This document shows, in pieces, positions 19,838 through 29,007 of a stretch of DNA of 64,000 nucleotides. The translations under genes and the position numbers were made by a program. Position 1 is the stretch's first letter, and each line of letters starts with the position of its first letter. Source of the stretch: Roseibacterium elongatum DSM 19469. Its GTDB lineage: Bacteria; Pseudomonadota; Alphaproteobacteria; Rhodobacterales; Rhodobacteraceae. The stretch is from the NCBI RefSeq assembly GCF_000590925.1, contig NZ_CP004372.1, positions 3,019,001 to 3,083,000 on the forward strand, in the 5' to 3' direction. The notes beneath the pieces were generated by a model. It saw nothing but the letters and a program-made list of their open reading frames with translations. It ran no database searches and was not told the origin of the DNA.

Positions 19838-21333
19838 TCCGGCTCGGCCCGCACGATCAGCTTGTCGATCAGCGGGCGTCGAAGCCAGCCGAGCAGCAGA
19901 CCGAAGAGCAACATCATGGTTGCGGCAATTCCGGCGGCCATGGCCAGTTTGGTGCGCGGCGAGGACGGCCCCTGCGGCAGCGACGGGTTTTCGAGCACCT
20001 GCACCAGCGGATACGAGGCGTAGCGGTCGCTTTTGGTTGTTTCGGCCCGCGCCATGGCCGAGGCAAAGACCGCCTCGGCCACCTGGAAATCGCGCTGCAG
20101 GTCCTCAAGCTGCGCGGCCGGGGTCAACAGCGCCGCGATGCGGGCCTCGTCGGCGGCCAGACGCTCCTCGAGCGAGGCGACCTCGGCGGCCAGCCCCTGC
20201 CGGAGCGAGGACAATTCGACCAGATCCGCCAGCAGCGCCGCGCGCCCCCCGATCGGGGCAAGATCGAGCTGCGCGACGTGCGCGTCGGCAAGGCCCGTGA
20301 CCGTCGCCGCGCGCAGGCGGGCCATGTCGCGCGTGGCCCCGTGCCCCGCCCGTGCATCGAGGACGACGGGATGGTTCGGGCCGAAGCGGCTTTCGGCCTC
20401 GGCCAACGCTGCGGCTTGCGCCGACATCTCCTCGATCAGGGCGGCGAACTCGCTGTCGGCATGCAGGCGCAGCGTCGCCGCCGCGATCTGCGGCGTGACG
20501 TCCAGGGCGCTTTCCAGGGCGCGCACCGCCTCGGTCTGTTCCTGCAATGCGGTGCGCTGCGTGGCCAGCCGTCGCGCCAGCGCGTTTGTTTCCGAGACCA
20601 GCTCGTCATATTGCGCGGCCGAGATCAGCCCGGTCTCGCGCTGCAGCGTTTCGATCTGCACGCGCGTTGCGGCGACAGAGGCCCGGTAATCCTCGATCGC
20701 GCCCACGCCGCCGGTTTCGCGGACGGTCAATTCGTCCTCTCGCAGCGCGTCGATTTCTGCGAAGAACGCGTCGAGCAGCGCATCGCCCCGCGCCTGCGCA
20801 TCCTCGGGCGAGACCCCGGTGATGCGGATCTGGATCATCCCCGTCTGGTCGATCAGTTCGACCCGCGGCGCCCAGAAGGATCTGCGCGCGATCCCCAGCC
20901 GTTCCGCAGCCGAATCCAGAATACGATCTGCCCCGATCAGGCGCTGATAGGTGACCGTGGGGCTGATGGCGCTGCTGGCATAGGGCGAGTCGGCGTAAGA
21001 CGACGCCTGCCCGATCTCGGACAGGTTGACCGATGCCGACGCGCCGGCGCCCGGCAGGATCAAGGACATCTCGGAGCTGTAGCGCAACGGCGCCGTTTGC
21101 AGATATCCCGTGAGGGGCGCCCAGATCGCGGCGGCCCCCAGCAGAAAGAACCCGGCGTAGCGCGGCAAACGCCCCGCGTCGTTCGGGCGGCCGCCGCGCA
21201 GAAGGCGCCGGAATGTCAGCGCGCGCAACGGGCTGCGGATGACCTGCGGCACAGGCCACTTGCCATGGGCCGCGGCGGCCCCGGGGGACAGGTCGGGGGC
21301 GGACGGTGCCTTGGGGGCGCGCTGGATGAACAT
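19834..21333 (-). CDS. Wzz/GumC-type polysaccharide chain-length protein
   Basis: A 499-residue polysaccharide co-polymerase. A 60-residue cytoplasmic N-terminus precedes membrane helix 1 (GFFLLGAAAIWAPLTGYL, about 61-78). A periplasmic domain follows (LPGAGASASVNLSEIGQ), then a long coiled coil (about 190-440, many Ala, Glu and Arg) and helix 2 near 467-488 (MAAGIAATMMLLFGLLLGWL). No tyrosine-kinase domain is attached, so a separate kinase, if any, lies outside this window. It forms an operon with the O-antigen ligase gene. Confidence 0.88.
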   Translation of the reverse strand: MFIQRAPKAPSAPDLSPGAAAAHGKWPVPQVIRSPLRALTFRRLLRGGRPNDAGRLPRYAGFFLLGAAAIWAPLTGYLQTAPLRYSSEMSLILPGAGASASVNLSEIGQASSYADSPYASSAISPTVTYQRLIGADRILDSAAERLGIARRSFWAPRVELIDQTGMIQIRITGVSPEDAQARGDALLDAFFAEIDALREDELTVRETGGVGAIEDYRASVAATRVQIETLQRETGLISAAQYDELVSETNALARRLATQRTALQEQTEAVRALESALDVTPQIAAATLRLHADSEFAALIEEMSAQAAALAEAESRFGPNHPVVLDARAGHGATRDMARLRAATVTGLADAHVAQLDLAPIGGRAALLADLVELSSLRQGLAAEVASLEERLAADEARIAALLTPAAQLEDLQRDFQVAEAVFASAMARAETTKSDRYASYPLVQVLENPSLPQGPSSPRTKLAMAAGIAATMMLLFGLLLGWLRRPLIDKLIVRAEPE

Positions 21334-21442
21334 GGCAGTCTCCTTCGCCTGACGATCTGCCAGATTTGCGAAGAAGGCGCGCCCGCGCCAACGGCTAAGG
21401 GCCGGGGCAGACGGGGTGCCCTACCCTACCCTTACGGATAGC

Positions 21443-22057
21443 TCAGAACATGCCCGCATCGCGCGCGATCAGCGCAGCCTGCGTGCGGTTGCTGGCCCCC
21501 ACCTTGCGATACAGGGTCTTCATATGCAGCTTGATCGTCGGCTCGGTCAGGTCCAGATCACGGGCGATTTCCTTGTTCGACTTGCCCTCGGTCAGGCCCT
21601 GGAGCACCTGCAATTCGCGCTCGGTCAGTTTGGCAGCGAGCGGGTGTTCCGGTGTCTCGTCCTCGGCGGTCATGAAGTCGAGAGGGGCGAACTGTTCCCC
21701 CATGGCCATGAATTTCACGGCATTGACCAACGACTTCGCCGGCAGCGACTTGGGCAGGAACCCGGCGGCCCCCATCTCCAGCGCCTCGGCGGCGATGGCG
21801 CGGGTCGCCAGACCCGACATCAGCGCCACACGCAGCCCGTCCCGCGCGGCCAACGCCTCGCGCAACCCCTGCAACCCGTTCATGCCGGGCATGTTCAGGT
21901 CTAGCAGAACGACGTCGAAAGCCGCGCCATCCTGCAAATGCGCCATCGCCGCGGGGAAATCCTGCACCGCGACGGTGTCGAACCCGCCAACCCCTTCGAG
22001 ATACATGACCAGCGTGTCGCGCAAGAGATCGTGGTCGTCAGCTATCAAGATGCGCAT
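21443..22057 (-). CDS. LuxR/NarL-family response regulator
   Basis: A 204-residue two-domain regulator. The receiver domain (1-120) has the acidic pair D8/D9, phospho-acceptor Asp53 in LLDLNMPG, and the conserved Ser and Lys positions (LMSG, LPKSL). The C-terminal LuxR HTH (about 143-200) contains LTERELQVLQGL, KSNKEIARDL and IKLHMKTLYRKVG. It lies inside the EPS locus, 109 bases upstream of the Wzz-like gene and in the same direction, and divergent from the initiating transferase gene. This placement suggests control of polysaccharide synthesis, which is inference. No partner kinase is adjacent. Confidence 0.92.
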   Translation of the reverse strand: MRILIADDHDLLRDTLVMYLEGVGGFDTVAVQDFPAAMAHLQDGAAFDVVLLDLNMPGMNGLQGLREALAARDGLRVALMSGLATRAIAAEALEMGAAGFLPKSLPAKSLVNAVKFMAMGEQFAPLDFMTAEDETPEHPLAAKLTERELQVLQGLTEGKSNKEIARDLDLTEPTIKLHMKTLYRKVGASNRTQAALIARDAGMF

Positions 22058-22352
22058 TCTGCTCTCCGCCTCGCAATACGGTACATCGGGACTCGGTCTT
22101 TGCCATCATAGCCGAAACCTTGGCCAGACTAAGACCGTTTTCCGCCCGTTCGCGCATGCGCGCGTGCCGCGCAACCCGAAAGGGGAAAACGGCTAGCCGA
22201 ACGTATAGCCCGGCCGCCGAATGCGGCGTGGGCGGCACCCATCCGAAGCGATCGGCCACACCTCCTCGTCCCGTGTCAGACCGGTTGCGCGGTCGCGTCG
22301 CCGGCCGCCCGGCGGCAGCTTGGGCGCAACGCCGTCACGAGAGGATCGCACC

Positions 22353-23744
22353 ATGCCCGATACGCTCCAAACCTTCTGCGACCCGGATTTCGCCAAACAA
22401 TTCGCCCGGCAAAGGCCGTTGCGCCACATCGACCTGTTCGACCTGCGTCTTGTGGCCGACACGACCGATGCCGCCATCGCCACATTGATGGCGCCGGGTC
22501 GGCATCGCGTGCATTTCGTCAACGCGCATTGCATCAACACGATGGCGCGCGACGCAGGCTATCGCCGCGCCCTGGCGACGGCCGACATGATCCTGCCGGA
22601 CGGGGCCGGCATCGAATTGGCCGCCCGTCTTTGCGGCAAGGCGATCCCCGAGAACCTGAACGGAACCGATTTCGTGCCGAACCTGCTCCGGGCCGCTGCC
22701 GCCTCGGGCCACTCGGTCTTTCTGTTCGGGGGGCGTCCCGGCACCGCCGAGGCCGCCGCCGACACCCTGACCGGCCTGGCGCCGGGCCTGCGGATCGCGG
22801 GCACGCTGAACGGGTACGCGGATGCCACGGACCCCGAGCAGGTCATTGCACAGGTCAACGCCTCGGGGGCGGATATCCTGCTGGTTGCGCTTGGCGTGCC
22901 GATGCAGGACACTTGGATCGCCGCGCATGCCGACCGCCTAGTGCCGCGGATCTGTCTTGGGGTGGGCGCCTGTTTCGACTTCCTCGCCGGCACTGTCGCC
23001 CGTGCGCCCGTGGCGCTGCGCCGCGCCCGGCTGGAATGGGCCTGGCGCCTGCTGCAAGAGCCGCGCCGCATGGCCGGGCGTTACCTGCTGGGCAACCCCA
23101 TCTTCGTGGCGCGTGCCCTGCGCCACGCCGCCAATGGCACGGACCGGGTGGCGCTATTGCGCCGCCTGATGGATCTGGGCCTGTCGGGTGCGGCGCTGAT
23201 CCTGCTTGGCCCGGTGCTTTTGACCATCGCCCTGGCCATCGCGGCCACCAGCCGCGGCCCGGTCCTGTTCCGCCAGACGCGCGTTGGCAAGGATGGCACG
23301 CCGTTCACGGTGTTCAAGTTCCGCTCGATGCATGTGGATGCCGAGGCGCGCCGCACCGCCCTGCTGGCCACGTCGGACCGCGCCGGGATCTGCTTCAAAT
23401 CCCGCAACGACCCGCGCGTGACGCGCGTCGGGCGCCTGCTGCGCCGTTTCTCGCTCGATGAGCTGCCGCAAATCCTCAACGTGCTGCGCGGCGACATGGC
23501 GATCGTGGGGCCGCGCCCGGCCCTGCCTGCAGAAGTCGCCGCCTATCCCGCCCGCGCGCTTGGACGTCTGTCGATCAAGCCCGGCCTGACCGGCATCTGG
23601 CAGGTGTCGGGCCGCGCCGAGATCGGTTTCGACAAGATGATCGACATGGACCTCGCCTATGCCCGGTCGCGCAGCCTGCTGCTCGATCTGATCCTCATCG
23701 CCCTGACCTTCCGCGCCGTGATCTCGGGGCGCGGGGCCTACTGA
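22353..23744 (+). CDS. fused WecG/TagA/CpsF glycosyltransferase (GT26) - polyprenyl-phosphate sugar phosphotransferase
   Basis: A 463-residue two-domain enzyme. Residues about 50-250 are a GT26 domain: FVNAHCINTMARD, ADMILPDGAGIELAARL, NLNGTDF, FLFGGRPGTAEAA, VALGVPMQDTW and GVGACFDFLAGTVARAP. After one membrane helix (LGLSGAALILLGPVLLTIAL, about 275-294), residues 300-463 are a bacterial sugar transferase (phosphoglycosyl transferase): FRQTRVGKDG, FKFRSMHVDAE, RRFSLDELPQILNVLRGDMA and KPGLTGIWQVSGR. The second domain should load the first sugar-phosphate on undecaprenyl phosphate, and the first domain would add the next sugar. The ATG at 22353 is preceded by GAGAGGA. It begins the galU transcript. 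Confidence 0.92.
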   Translation: MPDTLQTFCDPDFAKQFARQRPLRHIDLFDLRLVADTTDAAIATLMAPGRHRVHFVNAHCINTMARDAGYRRALATADMILPDGAGIELAARLCGKAIPENLNGTDFVPNLLRAAAASGHSVFLFGGRPGTAEAAADTLTGLAPGLRIAGTLNGYADATDPEQVIAQVNASGADILLVALGVPMQDTWIAAHADRLVPRICLGVGACFDFLAGTVARAPVALRRARLEWAWRLLQEPRRMAGRYLLGNPIFVARALRHAANGTDRVALLRRLMDLGLSGAALILLGPVLLTIALAIAATSRGPVLFRQTRVGKDGTPFTVFKFRSMHVDAEARRTALLATSDRAGICFKSRNDPRVTRVGRLLRRFSLDELPQILNVLRGDMAIVGPRPALPAEVAAYPARALGRLSIKPGLTGIWQVSGRAEIGFDKMIDMDLAYARSRSLLLDLILIALTFRAVISGRGAY

Positions 23745-23776
23745 CCGGCCCCTACAAATTCGAAAAGGACACGACC

Positions 23777-24664
23777 ATGACCCATATCCGCAAAGCCGTG
23801 TTTCCCGTCGCCGGGATGGGCACCCGCCTGCTGCCGGCCACCAAATCCGTGCCCAAGGAAATGATCACCCTGATCGACCGTCCGATCATCCAATACGCCG
23901 TGGACGAAGCTCGCGCTGCCGGGATCGAGGAGTTCATCTTCGTCTCCTCGGCGGGCAAATCCGCGCTCGAGGACTATTTCGACACCGCCGCCGCTCTGGA
24001 ACGCCACCTTGCCGACAAGGGCAAGCATGACGCTCTGGAAAAGCTGGCCTGCACCCGCATGGAAGAGGGCAAGATGTCGATCCTGCGGCAGGACCGCCCC
24101 CGTGGCCTGGGCCATGCCGTGCGCCTGGCGCGGCGCTTGATCGGCGACGAACCCTTTGCGGTTCTGCTGCCCGACGACGTGCTGAAATCCGACGTACCGG
24201 TCCTGCGCCAGATGATCGACGCCCATGCCGATCTCGGCGGGCACATGGTAGCCACCATGGCCGTGCCCAAGTCCGAAACCCGCAACTACGGCGTGCTCGA
24301 CGTGACCTCTGAGCGCGGCGGCCTGTTTCGGGCGCGGGGCCTTGTCGAAAAGCCCGCCCCCGAGCGTGCCCCGTCGCGGCAGGCGGTGGTCGGGCGTTAC
24401 ATCCTTGCACCGTCGATCTTTGCGCAGCTCGACAGGATCGGGCCGGGCGCAGGGGGTGAGTTGCAACTGACCGACGCCATCAACGCCGACACGCGCCATG
24501 CCCCGGTGCACGGTCTGCAATTCGAGGGCACCCGCTTCGATTGCGGGTCCAAGGCTGGCTATGTGAAGGCGACGGTTGCCTTCGCCTTGGATCACCCCGA
24601 TCTCGCCCGGGCCATCGACAGCGCGGTCGCGGGCCGCGCCCCGCGGCAGGATCTGGCGGCCTGA
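23777..24664 (+). CDS. galU: UTP-glucose-1-phosphate uridylyltransferase
   Basis: GalU makes UDP-glucose, the donor for polysaccharide and glycolipid synthesis. The N-terminal nucleotide-binding motif FPVAGMGTRLLPATKSVPKEM begins near residue 10. Other family signatures are IDRPIIQYAVDEA, LGHAVRLA, LLPDDVL, VEKP and GGELQLTDAI. Length, 295 residues, is normal. It lies 32 bases after the initiating transferase gene with AAAAGGA before the ATG, so the two are probably cotranscribed and galU feeds the EPS pathway. Confidence 0.95.
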   Translation: MTHIRKAVFPVAGMGTRLLPATKSVPKEMITLIDRPIIQYAVDEARAAGIEEFIFVSSAGKSALEDYFDTAAALERHLADKGKHDALEKLACTRMEEGKMSILRQDRPRGLGHAVRLARRLIGDEPFAVLLPDDVLKSDVPVLRQMIDAHADLGGHMVATMAVPKSETRNYGVLDVTSERGGLFRARGLVEKPAPERAPSRQAVVGRYILAPSIFAQLDRIGPGAGGELQLTDAINADTRHAPVHGLQFEGTRFDCGSKAGYVKATVAFALDHPDLARAIDSAVAGRAPRQDLAA

Positions 24665-24841
24665 CGCCGATGACGTGATTACGGTCGTCAGCGTTTCGCA
24701 AGGTTAAGAGACCGTCGCACAGAGGTGGCTGGCGAATTCCGGGCCGCGGGCCGATCCGGGCGAGGCCGCGCAGCCCGTGACGCGTCATGGCCAGGGGTTC
24801 GCGCCCAGATGCGCAACAGATTATTGCCGCATCGGCCCCAA

Positions 24842-24859
24842 CTGTCATATCGTTGTTAT
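24842..24859 (+). promoter_or_regulatory. PhoB (pho) box upstream of phnD
   Basis: CTGTCAT, a four-base spacer ATCG and TTGTTAT form the two direct 7-base repeats at 11-base spacing that define a pho box (consensus CTGTCAT-N4-CTGTCAT). The first repeat is perfect and the second matches 5 of 7. It lies 48 bases before the phnD start. Confidence 0.75.
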
Positions 24860-24907
24860 ACAAACTCGGTACGCGCCACGCAGCGACACCAGATATTGGG
24901 GAGAATC

Positions 24908-25858
24908 ATGAAGACATACACAACGCTTGCGGCAGTTGCCGCGCTCGCAGTCGCCTTTCCCGTGCATGCCGAATTCGCGCTCGGCGATCGCTACACCGAC
25001 GCCGATGGCGATCTTATAGCAGATATCCCGACCGATCCCGATCAGTTGATCGATCCCGGCACGCTGATCTTTGCCTACACGCCCGTCGAAGACCCCGCCG
25101 TCTATGCCGAGGTCTGGGCCGATTTCCTCGACCACCTGTCCGAGGCCACCGGCCGCGACGTGCAGTTCTTCCCGGTGCAGTCGAACGCCGCCCAGATCGA
25201 GGCGATGCGCGCTGGCCGTCTGCATATCGCGGGCTTCAACACCGGCTCGAACCCGCTGGCCGTGGCCTGCGCCGGGTTCCGCCCCTTCGCGATGATGGCG
25301 GCCGAGGACGGGTCCTTCGGCTACGAGATGGAGATCATCACCTACCCCGGTTCGGGCATCGAAGCGGTCGAGGATATCCGCGGCCAGCAGATGGCCTTTA
25401 CCTCGGAAACCTCGAACTCGGGCTTCAAGGCCCCCTCGGCAATCCTGAACGACGAGTTCGACATGACGCCGGGCGAGGATTTCGAAGCCGTCTTCTCGGG
25501 CGCGCATGACAACTCGATCCTCGGCGTGGCTAACCAGGACTACATGGCCGCCGCCGTGGCGAACTCGGTCATGGGCCGGATGCTCGACCGCGAGGTCGTG
25601 ACCGAAGACCAGATCGTGTCGATCTACACCTCGCAGACCTTCCCCACCACGGGCTACGGCACCGTCTACAACCTGACCCCCGAATTGCAGGAGGCCATCC
25701 GGGAAGCCTTCTTCAGCTATGACTGGGAAGGCACGCCGCTGGCCGAGGAATTCGGCCGCAACGGGGAGTCGCAGTTCATCCCGATCACCTTCCAGGACAA
25801 CTGGGCCGTGATCCGCACCATCGACGCGTTCAACGGCGTCGAGTACGACTGCGACTGA
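24908..25858 (+). CDS. phnD: phosphonate-type ABC transporter substrate-binding protein
   Basis: A 316-residue periplasmic binding protein with a signal peptide of about 22 residues (YTTLAAVAALAVAFPVHAE). Family motifs include LIFAYTPVEDPAVYAEVWADF, the phosphate-contacting FNTGSNPLAVAC and FTSETSNSGFKAPSAIL. The ATG at 24908 has GGGGAGA upstream. It is first of phnD-phnC-phnE1-phnE2. A PhoB box lies upstream and a stem-loop separates it from phnC. No phn C-P lyase genes are present in this window, so the substrate could be a phosphonate, phosphite or phosphate itself. Confidence 0.92.
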   Translation: MKTYTTLAAVAALAVAFPVHAEFALGDRYTDADGDLIADIPTDPDQLIDPGTLIFAYTPVEDPAVYAEVWADFLDHLSEATGRDVQFFPVQSNAAQIEAMRAGRLHIAGFNTGSNPLAVACAGFRPFAMMAAEDGSFGYEMEIITYPGSGIEAVEDIRGQQMAFTSETSNSGFKAPSAILNDEFDMTPGEDFEAVFSGAHDNSILGVANQDYMAAAVANSVMGRMLDREVVTEDQIVSIYTSQTFPTTGYGTVYNLTPELQEAIREAFFSYDWEGTPLAEEFGRNGESQFIPITFQDNWAVIRTIDAFNGVEYDCD

Positions 25859-25879
25859 ACCTGTTTGCCAAGGACGAAA

Positions 25880-25904
25880 CGCGGGCGGCTCTGGGCCGCC
25901 CGCG
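25880..25904 (+). promoter_or_regulatory. intercistronic stem-loop between phnD and phnC
   Basis: A perfect 10-bp stem CGCGGGCGGC/GCCGCCCGCG with a 5-base loop, followed by TGATTTTG. It lies 21 bases after the phnD stop and probably stabilises the phnD message or partly terminates before the transporter genes. Confidence 0.7.
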
Positions 25905-25926
25905 TGATTTTGCGGGGATCACCTGA

Positions 25927-26748
25927 ATGCTGACACTCGAAGGCCTGTCCAAGACCTACAAGACCGGCGATCCGGCACTGTCCGACGTGACGCTGAATAT
26001 GCCGAAGGGGCAGATCATGGGCCTGATCGGGCCGTCGGGGGCGGGCAAATCGACCCTGATCCGCTGCATCAACCGCCTTGTGGAACCGACCGCAGGCAAG
26101 GTCATGCTGGGGGAAGTGAACCTGGTCGGCCTGTCGAAATCCGATCTGCGTCGCCAACGCCGCCGCATCGGGATGATCTTCCAGGAATACGCGCTGGTCG
26201 AACGCCTGACTGTGATGGAAAACGTCCTGTCGGGGCGCCTGGGATACGTTCCCTTCTGGCGCAGCTTCATGCGGAAATATCCGACCGCCGACATCCAACG
26301 CGCCTATCAGCTGCTGGATCGCGTGGGACTGCTGGACAAGGCCGACAACCGCGCCGATGCCCTGTCGGGCGGGCAGCGCCAGCGCGTCGGCATCGCACGC
26401 GCCTTGGCGCAAGACCCCGAATTGCTGCTGGTCGATGAACCCACGGCCAGCCTCGACCCCAAGACCAGCCGCCAGATCATGCGCCTGTTGACCGAGATCT
26501 GCGCCGAACGCGGGCTGCCTGCCATCGTCAATATCCATGACGTGCCACTGGCGCAGCAATTCATGCAGCGCATCGTCGGCCTGCGCGCCGGGCGCGTGGT
26601 GTTCGACGGCACGCCCGACCAACTGACCGAGGCGACGCTGACCACGATCTATGGCGAAGAAGACTGGCACGAGATGCGCCGGGGCGATCAGGAACAGGAG
26701 GCGGCCGAGGCCGACGCGCGCGACCGAATGGCGGCACTGGCGCGATGA
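25927..26748 (+). CDS. phnC: phosphonate-type ABC transporter ATP-binding protein
   Basis: A 273-residue ABC ATPase with Walker [11 protein letters not shown]-loop FQEY, signature [10 protein letters not shown] and Walker [14 protein letters not shown]. The PhnC-like insert after the Q-loop ([18 protein letters not shown]) is present and typical. It powers import through PhnE1/PhnE2. Its stop overlaps the phnE1 start by four bases (ATGA). Confidence 0.94.
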   Translation: MLTLEGLSKTYKTGDPALSDVTLNMPKGQIMGLIGPSGAGKSTLIRCINRLVEPTAGKVMLGEVNLVGLSKSDLRRQRRRIGMIFQEYALVERLTVMENVLSGRLGYVPFWRSFMRKYPTADIQRAYQLLDRVGLLDKADNRADALSGGQRQRVGIARALAQDPELLLVDEPTASLDPKTSRQIMRLLTEICAERGLPAIVNIHDVPLAQQFMQRIVGLRAGRVVFDGTPDQLTEATLTTIYGEEDWHEMRRGDQEQEAAEADARDRMAALAR

Positions 26749-27554
26749 GCACGCTCGACTCCTACCCCAGGACGTGGCGGCGTCCGCCGCAGATCGTCAC
26801 CGACCGTCGCTGGCGCATCGCGCTGCAGCTTGGCATCCTTGTCTATCTGGTGCTGGCCATCGGCTCGGTCGAGGTGAACTGGGCCCGCGTTTATGACGGG
26901 CTCGACCGTGGCCAGCGCTTCATCATGGGCTTCCTGCAACCCGATTTCACCAGCCGCTGGCGCGACATCAGCCAGGGCCTGATCGAAAGCCTGACCATGA
27001 CGCTGACCTCGACGGTGGTCGGCGTGGCCATTTCGGTGCCCATCGGCATCGGCGCGGCCCGCAATCTGGCCCCGCGCTGGATCTACTTTATCTGCCGCTC
27101 GATCATCGCCGTCAGCCGCGCGTTGCAGGAAATCATCATCGCCATCTTCTTCGTGGCCATGTTCGGTTTCGGCCCATTTGCCGGGTTCCTGACCCTGTCT
27201 TTCGCCACGATCGGCTTCATCGCCAAACTTCTGGCCGACGATATCGAGGAAATCGACGAGACACAGGCCGAGGCGATCCGGTCCACCGGGGCATCGTGGT
27301 GGCAATTGGTGAACTACGCCGTGCAGCCGCAGGTGATGCCGCGCCTGATCGGCCTGTCGCTCTATCGGCTGGATATCAATTTCCGCGAAAGCGCGGTGAT
27401 CGGGATCGTCGGCGCGGGCGGCATCGGCGCCACGCTGAACACCGCCATCGACCGCTACGAATATGACAGCGCGGGTGCGATCCTGCTGATCATCATCGCC
27501 ATCGTCATGGTGGCCGAATATGGCTCCAGCTACCTGCGGAAGTTCCTACAATGA
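26745..27554 (+). CDS. phnE: phosphonate-type ABC transporter permease (PhnE1)
   Basis: A 269-residue inner-membrane permease with about six helices. The EAA loop that contacts the ATPase is visible around [26 protein letters not shown], and the C-terminal [24 protein letters not shown] is typical of PhnE. It overlaps phnC at its start and phnE2 at its stop, both by ATGA, so the four genes are translationally coupled. Confidence 0.93.
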   Translation: MSTLDSYPRTWRRPPQIVTDRRWRIALQLGILVYLVLAIGSVEVNWARVYDGLDRGQRFIMGFLQPDFTSRWRDISQGLIESLTMTLTSTVVGVAISVPIGIGAARNLAPRWIYFICRSIIAVSRALQEIIIAIFFVAMFGFGPFAGFLTLSFATIGFIAKLLADDIEEIDETQAEAIRSTGASWWQLVNYAVQPQVMPRLIGLSLYRLDINFRESAVIGIVGAGGIGATLNTAIDRYEYDSAGAILLIIIAIVMVAEYGSSYLRKFLQ

Positions 27555-28364
27555 CCGAGATCACCCACTACAGCCAGGTCTGGACCCATCGCACCCCGCG
27601 CAAGCGCCTGCTGATCTGGGCCGGATGGCTGGCACTGGTCGCCCTGTTCGTCTGGTGCTGGCAGTTGATGACCGAGAACACGATCTGGTTCTTCGTCGCC
27701 GACGCCCCGCGGCAGGCCGCCGATATCGGCGGGCGCATGGTCGCCCCCCCGTTGGGAGTATCTGCCCGAGTTGATGCAGCCGCTGTGGGATACGATCAAC
27801 ATCGCGACGCTGGGAACGCTTGGCGGCGTCATCATGGCCGTGCCGGTGGCCTTCATGGCGGCGCGCAACACCACACCCTCGGCCACCATCCTGCGGCCCA
27901 TCGCGCTGTTCATCATCGTGGCGTCGCGCTCGATCAACTCGTTGATTTGGGCTCTGCTGCTGGTGGCCATCATCGGCCCGGGCCTGCTGGCGGGGATCGT
28001 CGCCATCGCCCTGCGCTCGATCGGGTTCATCGGCAAGCTGCTTTACGAGGCGATCGAGGAAACCGACGCCACCCAGATCGAGGCGATCGAGGCCACGGGC
28101 GCCAGCAGCGCACAGGTTCTGAATTACGGCATCGTGCCGCAGATCATGCCGGCCTTCTGGGGCATCACCGTCTTCCGCTGGGATATCAACATCCGCGAAA
28201 GCACGATCCTGGGCCTCGTGGGCGCGGGCGGTATCGGGCTGAAACTGCAAGCCTCGCTGAACACCCTGGCCTGGAGCCAGGTCTCGGTAATCCTGATCCT
28301 GATCCTTGCGACCGTCGTGCTGAGCGAATGGGTCTCGGCCCGGGTGCGCCACGCCATCATCTGA
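27551..28364 (+). CDS. phnE: phosphonate-type ABC transporter permease (PhnE2, frame interrupted)
   Basis: A second permease subunit, about 270 residues, paired with PhnE1. The EAA loop (ETDATQIEAIEATGASSAQV) and LGLVGAGGIGLKLQASL match PhnE. The first 66 residues ([16 protein letters not shown] through RMVAPP) and the remainder are in different frames. Removing one C from the 7-C run at 27744-27750 restores VAPRWEYLPELMQPLWDTI. It is the last gene of the phn operon. Confidence 0.88.
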
Positions 28365-28545
28365 GACAGCCGGCCCACCCCAAGGCGGTCGATACCTGCG
28401 GGCAGCGGCGGGGCGCGGTCTGCGCCGTGCCCGCGACATCCTCTGTTCGGCACACGCCGATGCGTGGCGCCCGGGCGCGCCCCTGCGTGCGCGATGGTGC
28501 ATCCGCTGGACACCCTGCGACAGATCACGCCAATCCCGATCAAAA

Positions 28546-28583
28546 AAGTCGGATTGACAAAACCGACTTATTCACTCAAGAAT
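28546..28583 (+). promoter_or_regulatory. inverted repeat over a candidate promoter upstream of the small ORF/bfd/bfr region
   Basis: A 7-base inverted repeat AAGTCGG (28546-28552) and CCGACTT (28563-28569) encloses TTGACA (28554-28559), a perfect -35 hexamer. AAGAAT at 28578-28583, 18 bases on, is a fair -10. A repressor bound here would block the promoter. I could not match the repeat with confidence to a known iron-regulator site. Confidence 0.5.
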
Positions 28584-28653
28584 AGGTGCCATGCAAGCCA
28601 CCCGCGCCGATCCGGCCAGGGACGCCATAGCCTGACACAGCAAAGGGCATAAG

Positions 28654-28821
28654 ATGACGGACAGGCATGACATGACCCGCTCCACGATGGCGCAAGGTCG
28701 CGAACCCGCCCTGAGACCCGAAGAGGTATGGCCCCTTCTCGCCGAAGGCGTGCCGCTGCGCCTTGGCGGTCTGGAATGGTGGCTTGACCGGCTGGAAGGC
28801 ACCCGTGATGCCCGGCGGTGA
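28654..28821 (+). CDS. small protein of unknown function (55 aa)
   Basis: ATG at 28654 with AAAGGG upstream, encoding 55 residues. The middle reads RPEEVWPLLAEGVPLRLGGL followed by EWWLDRLEGTRDARR, which looks like an amphipathic, Trp- and Leu-rich protein rather than random GC-rich sequence. It is the first open frame after the candidate promoter with the inverted repeat, and lies upstream of bfd and bfr in the same direction, 186 bases away. I do not recognise the family. It may be a small iron-linked protein or not a gene at all. Confidence 0.4.
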   Translation: MTDRHDMTRSTMAQGREPALRPEEVWPLLAEGVPLRLGGLEWWLDRLEGTRDARR

Positions 28822-29007
28822 CGGAAACCGGCAGGCGCTGGCCCTTCCGGCCCGCGCCGACTGCGCCAACCCAAGCCACCCGGTCGGTGGCCGCCGCAGC
28901 GGGTTCACCGCACGGCCCCGACGCCCTCGGCACGTCCTTGGCGATGCGCGCGTGACCCCCGGCGCGGCGGCGCCGTGCTGCGCTGGCCCCGACCTGCGGG
29001 AAACGTC

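Noticed and set aside
28555..28578. Iron-Rhodo-box / RirA-type TGA-N9-TCA upstream of bfd-bfr
   Set aside because: The TGA and TCA triplets are not at the required spacing; only the separate inverted repeat is reported.
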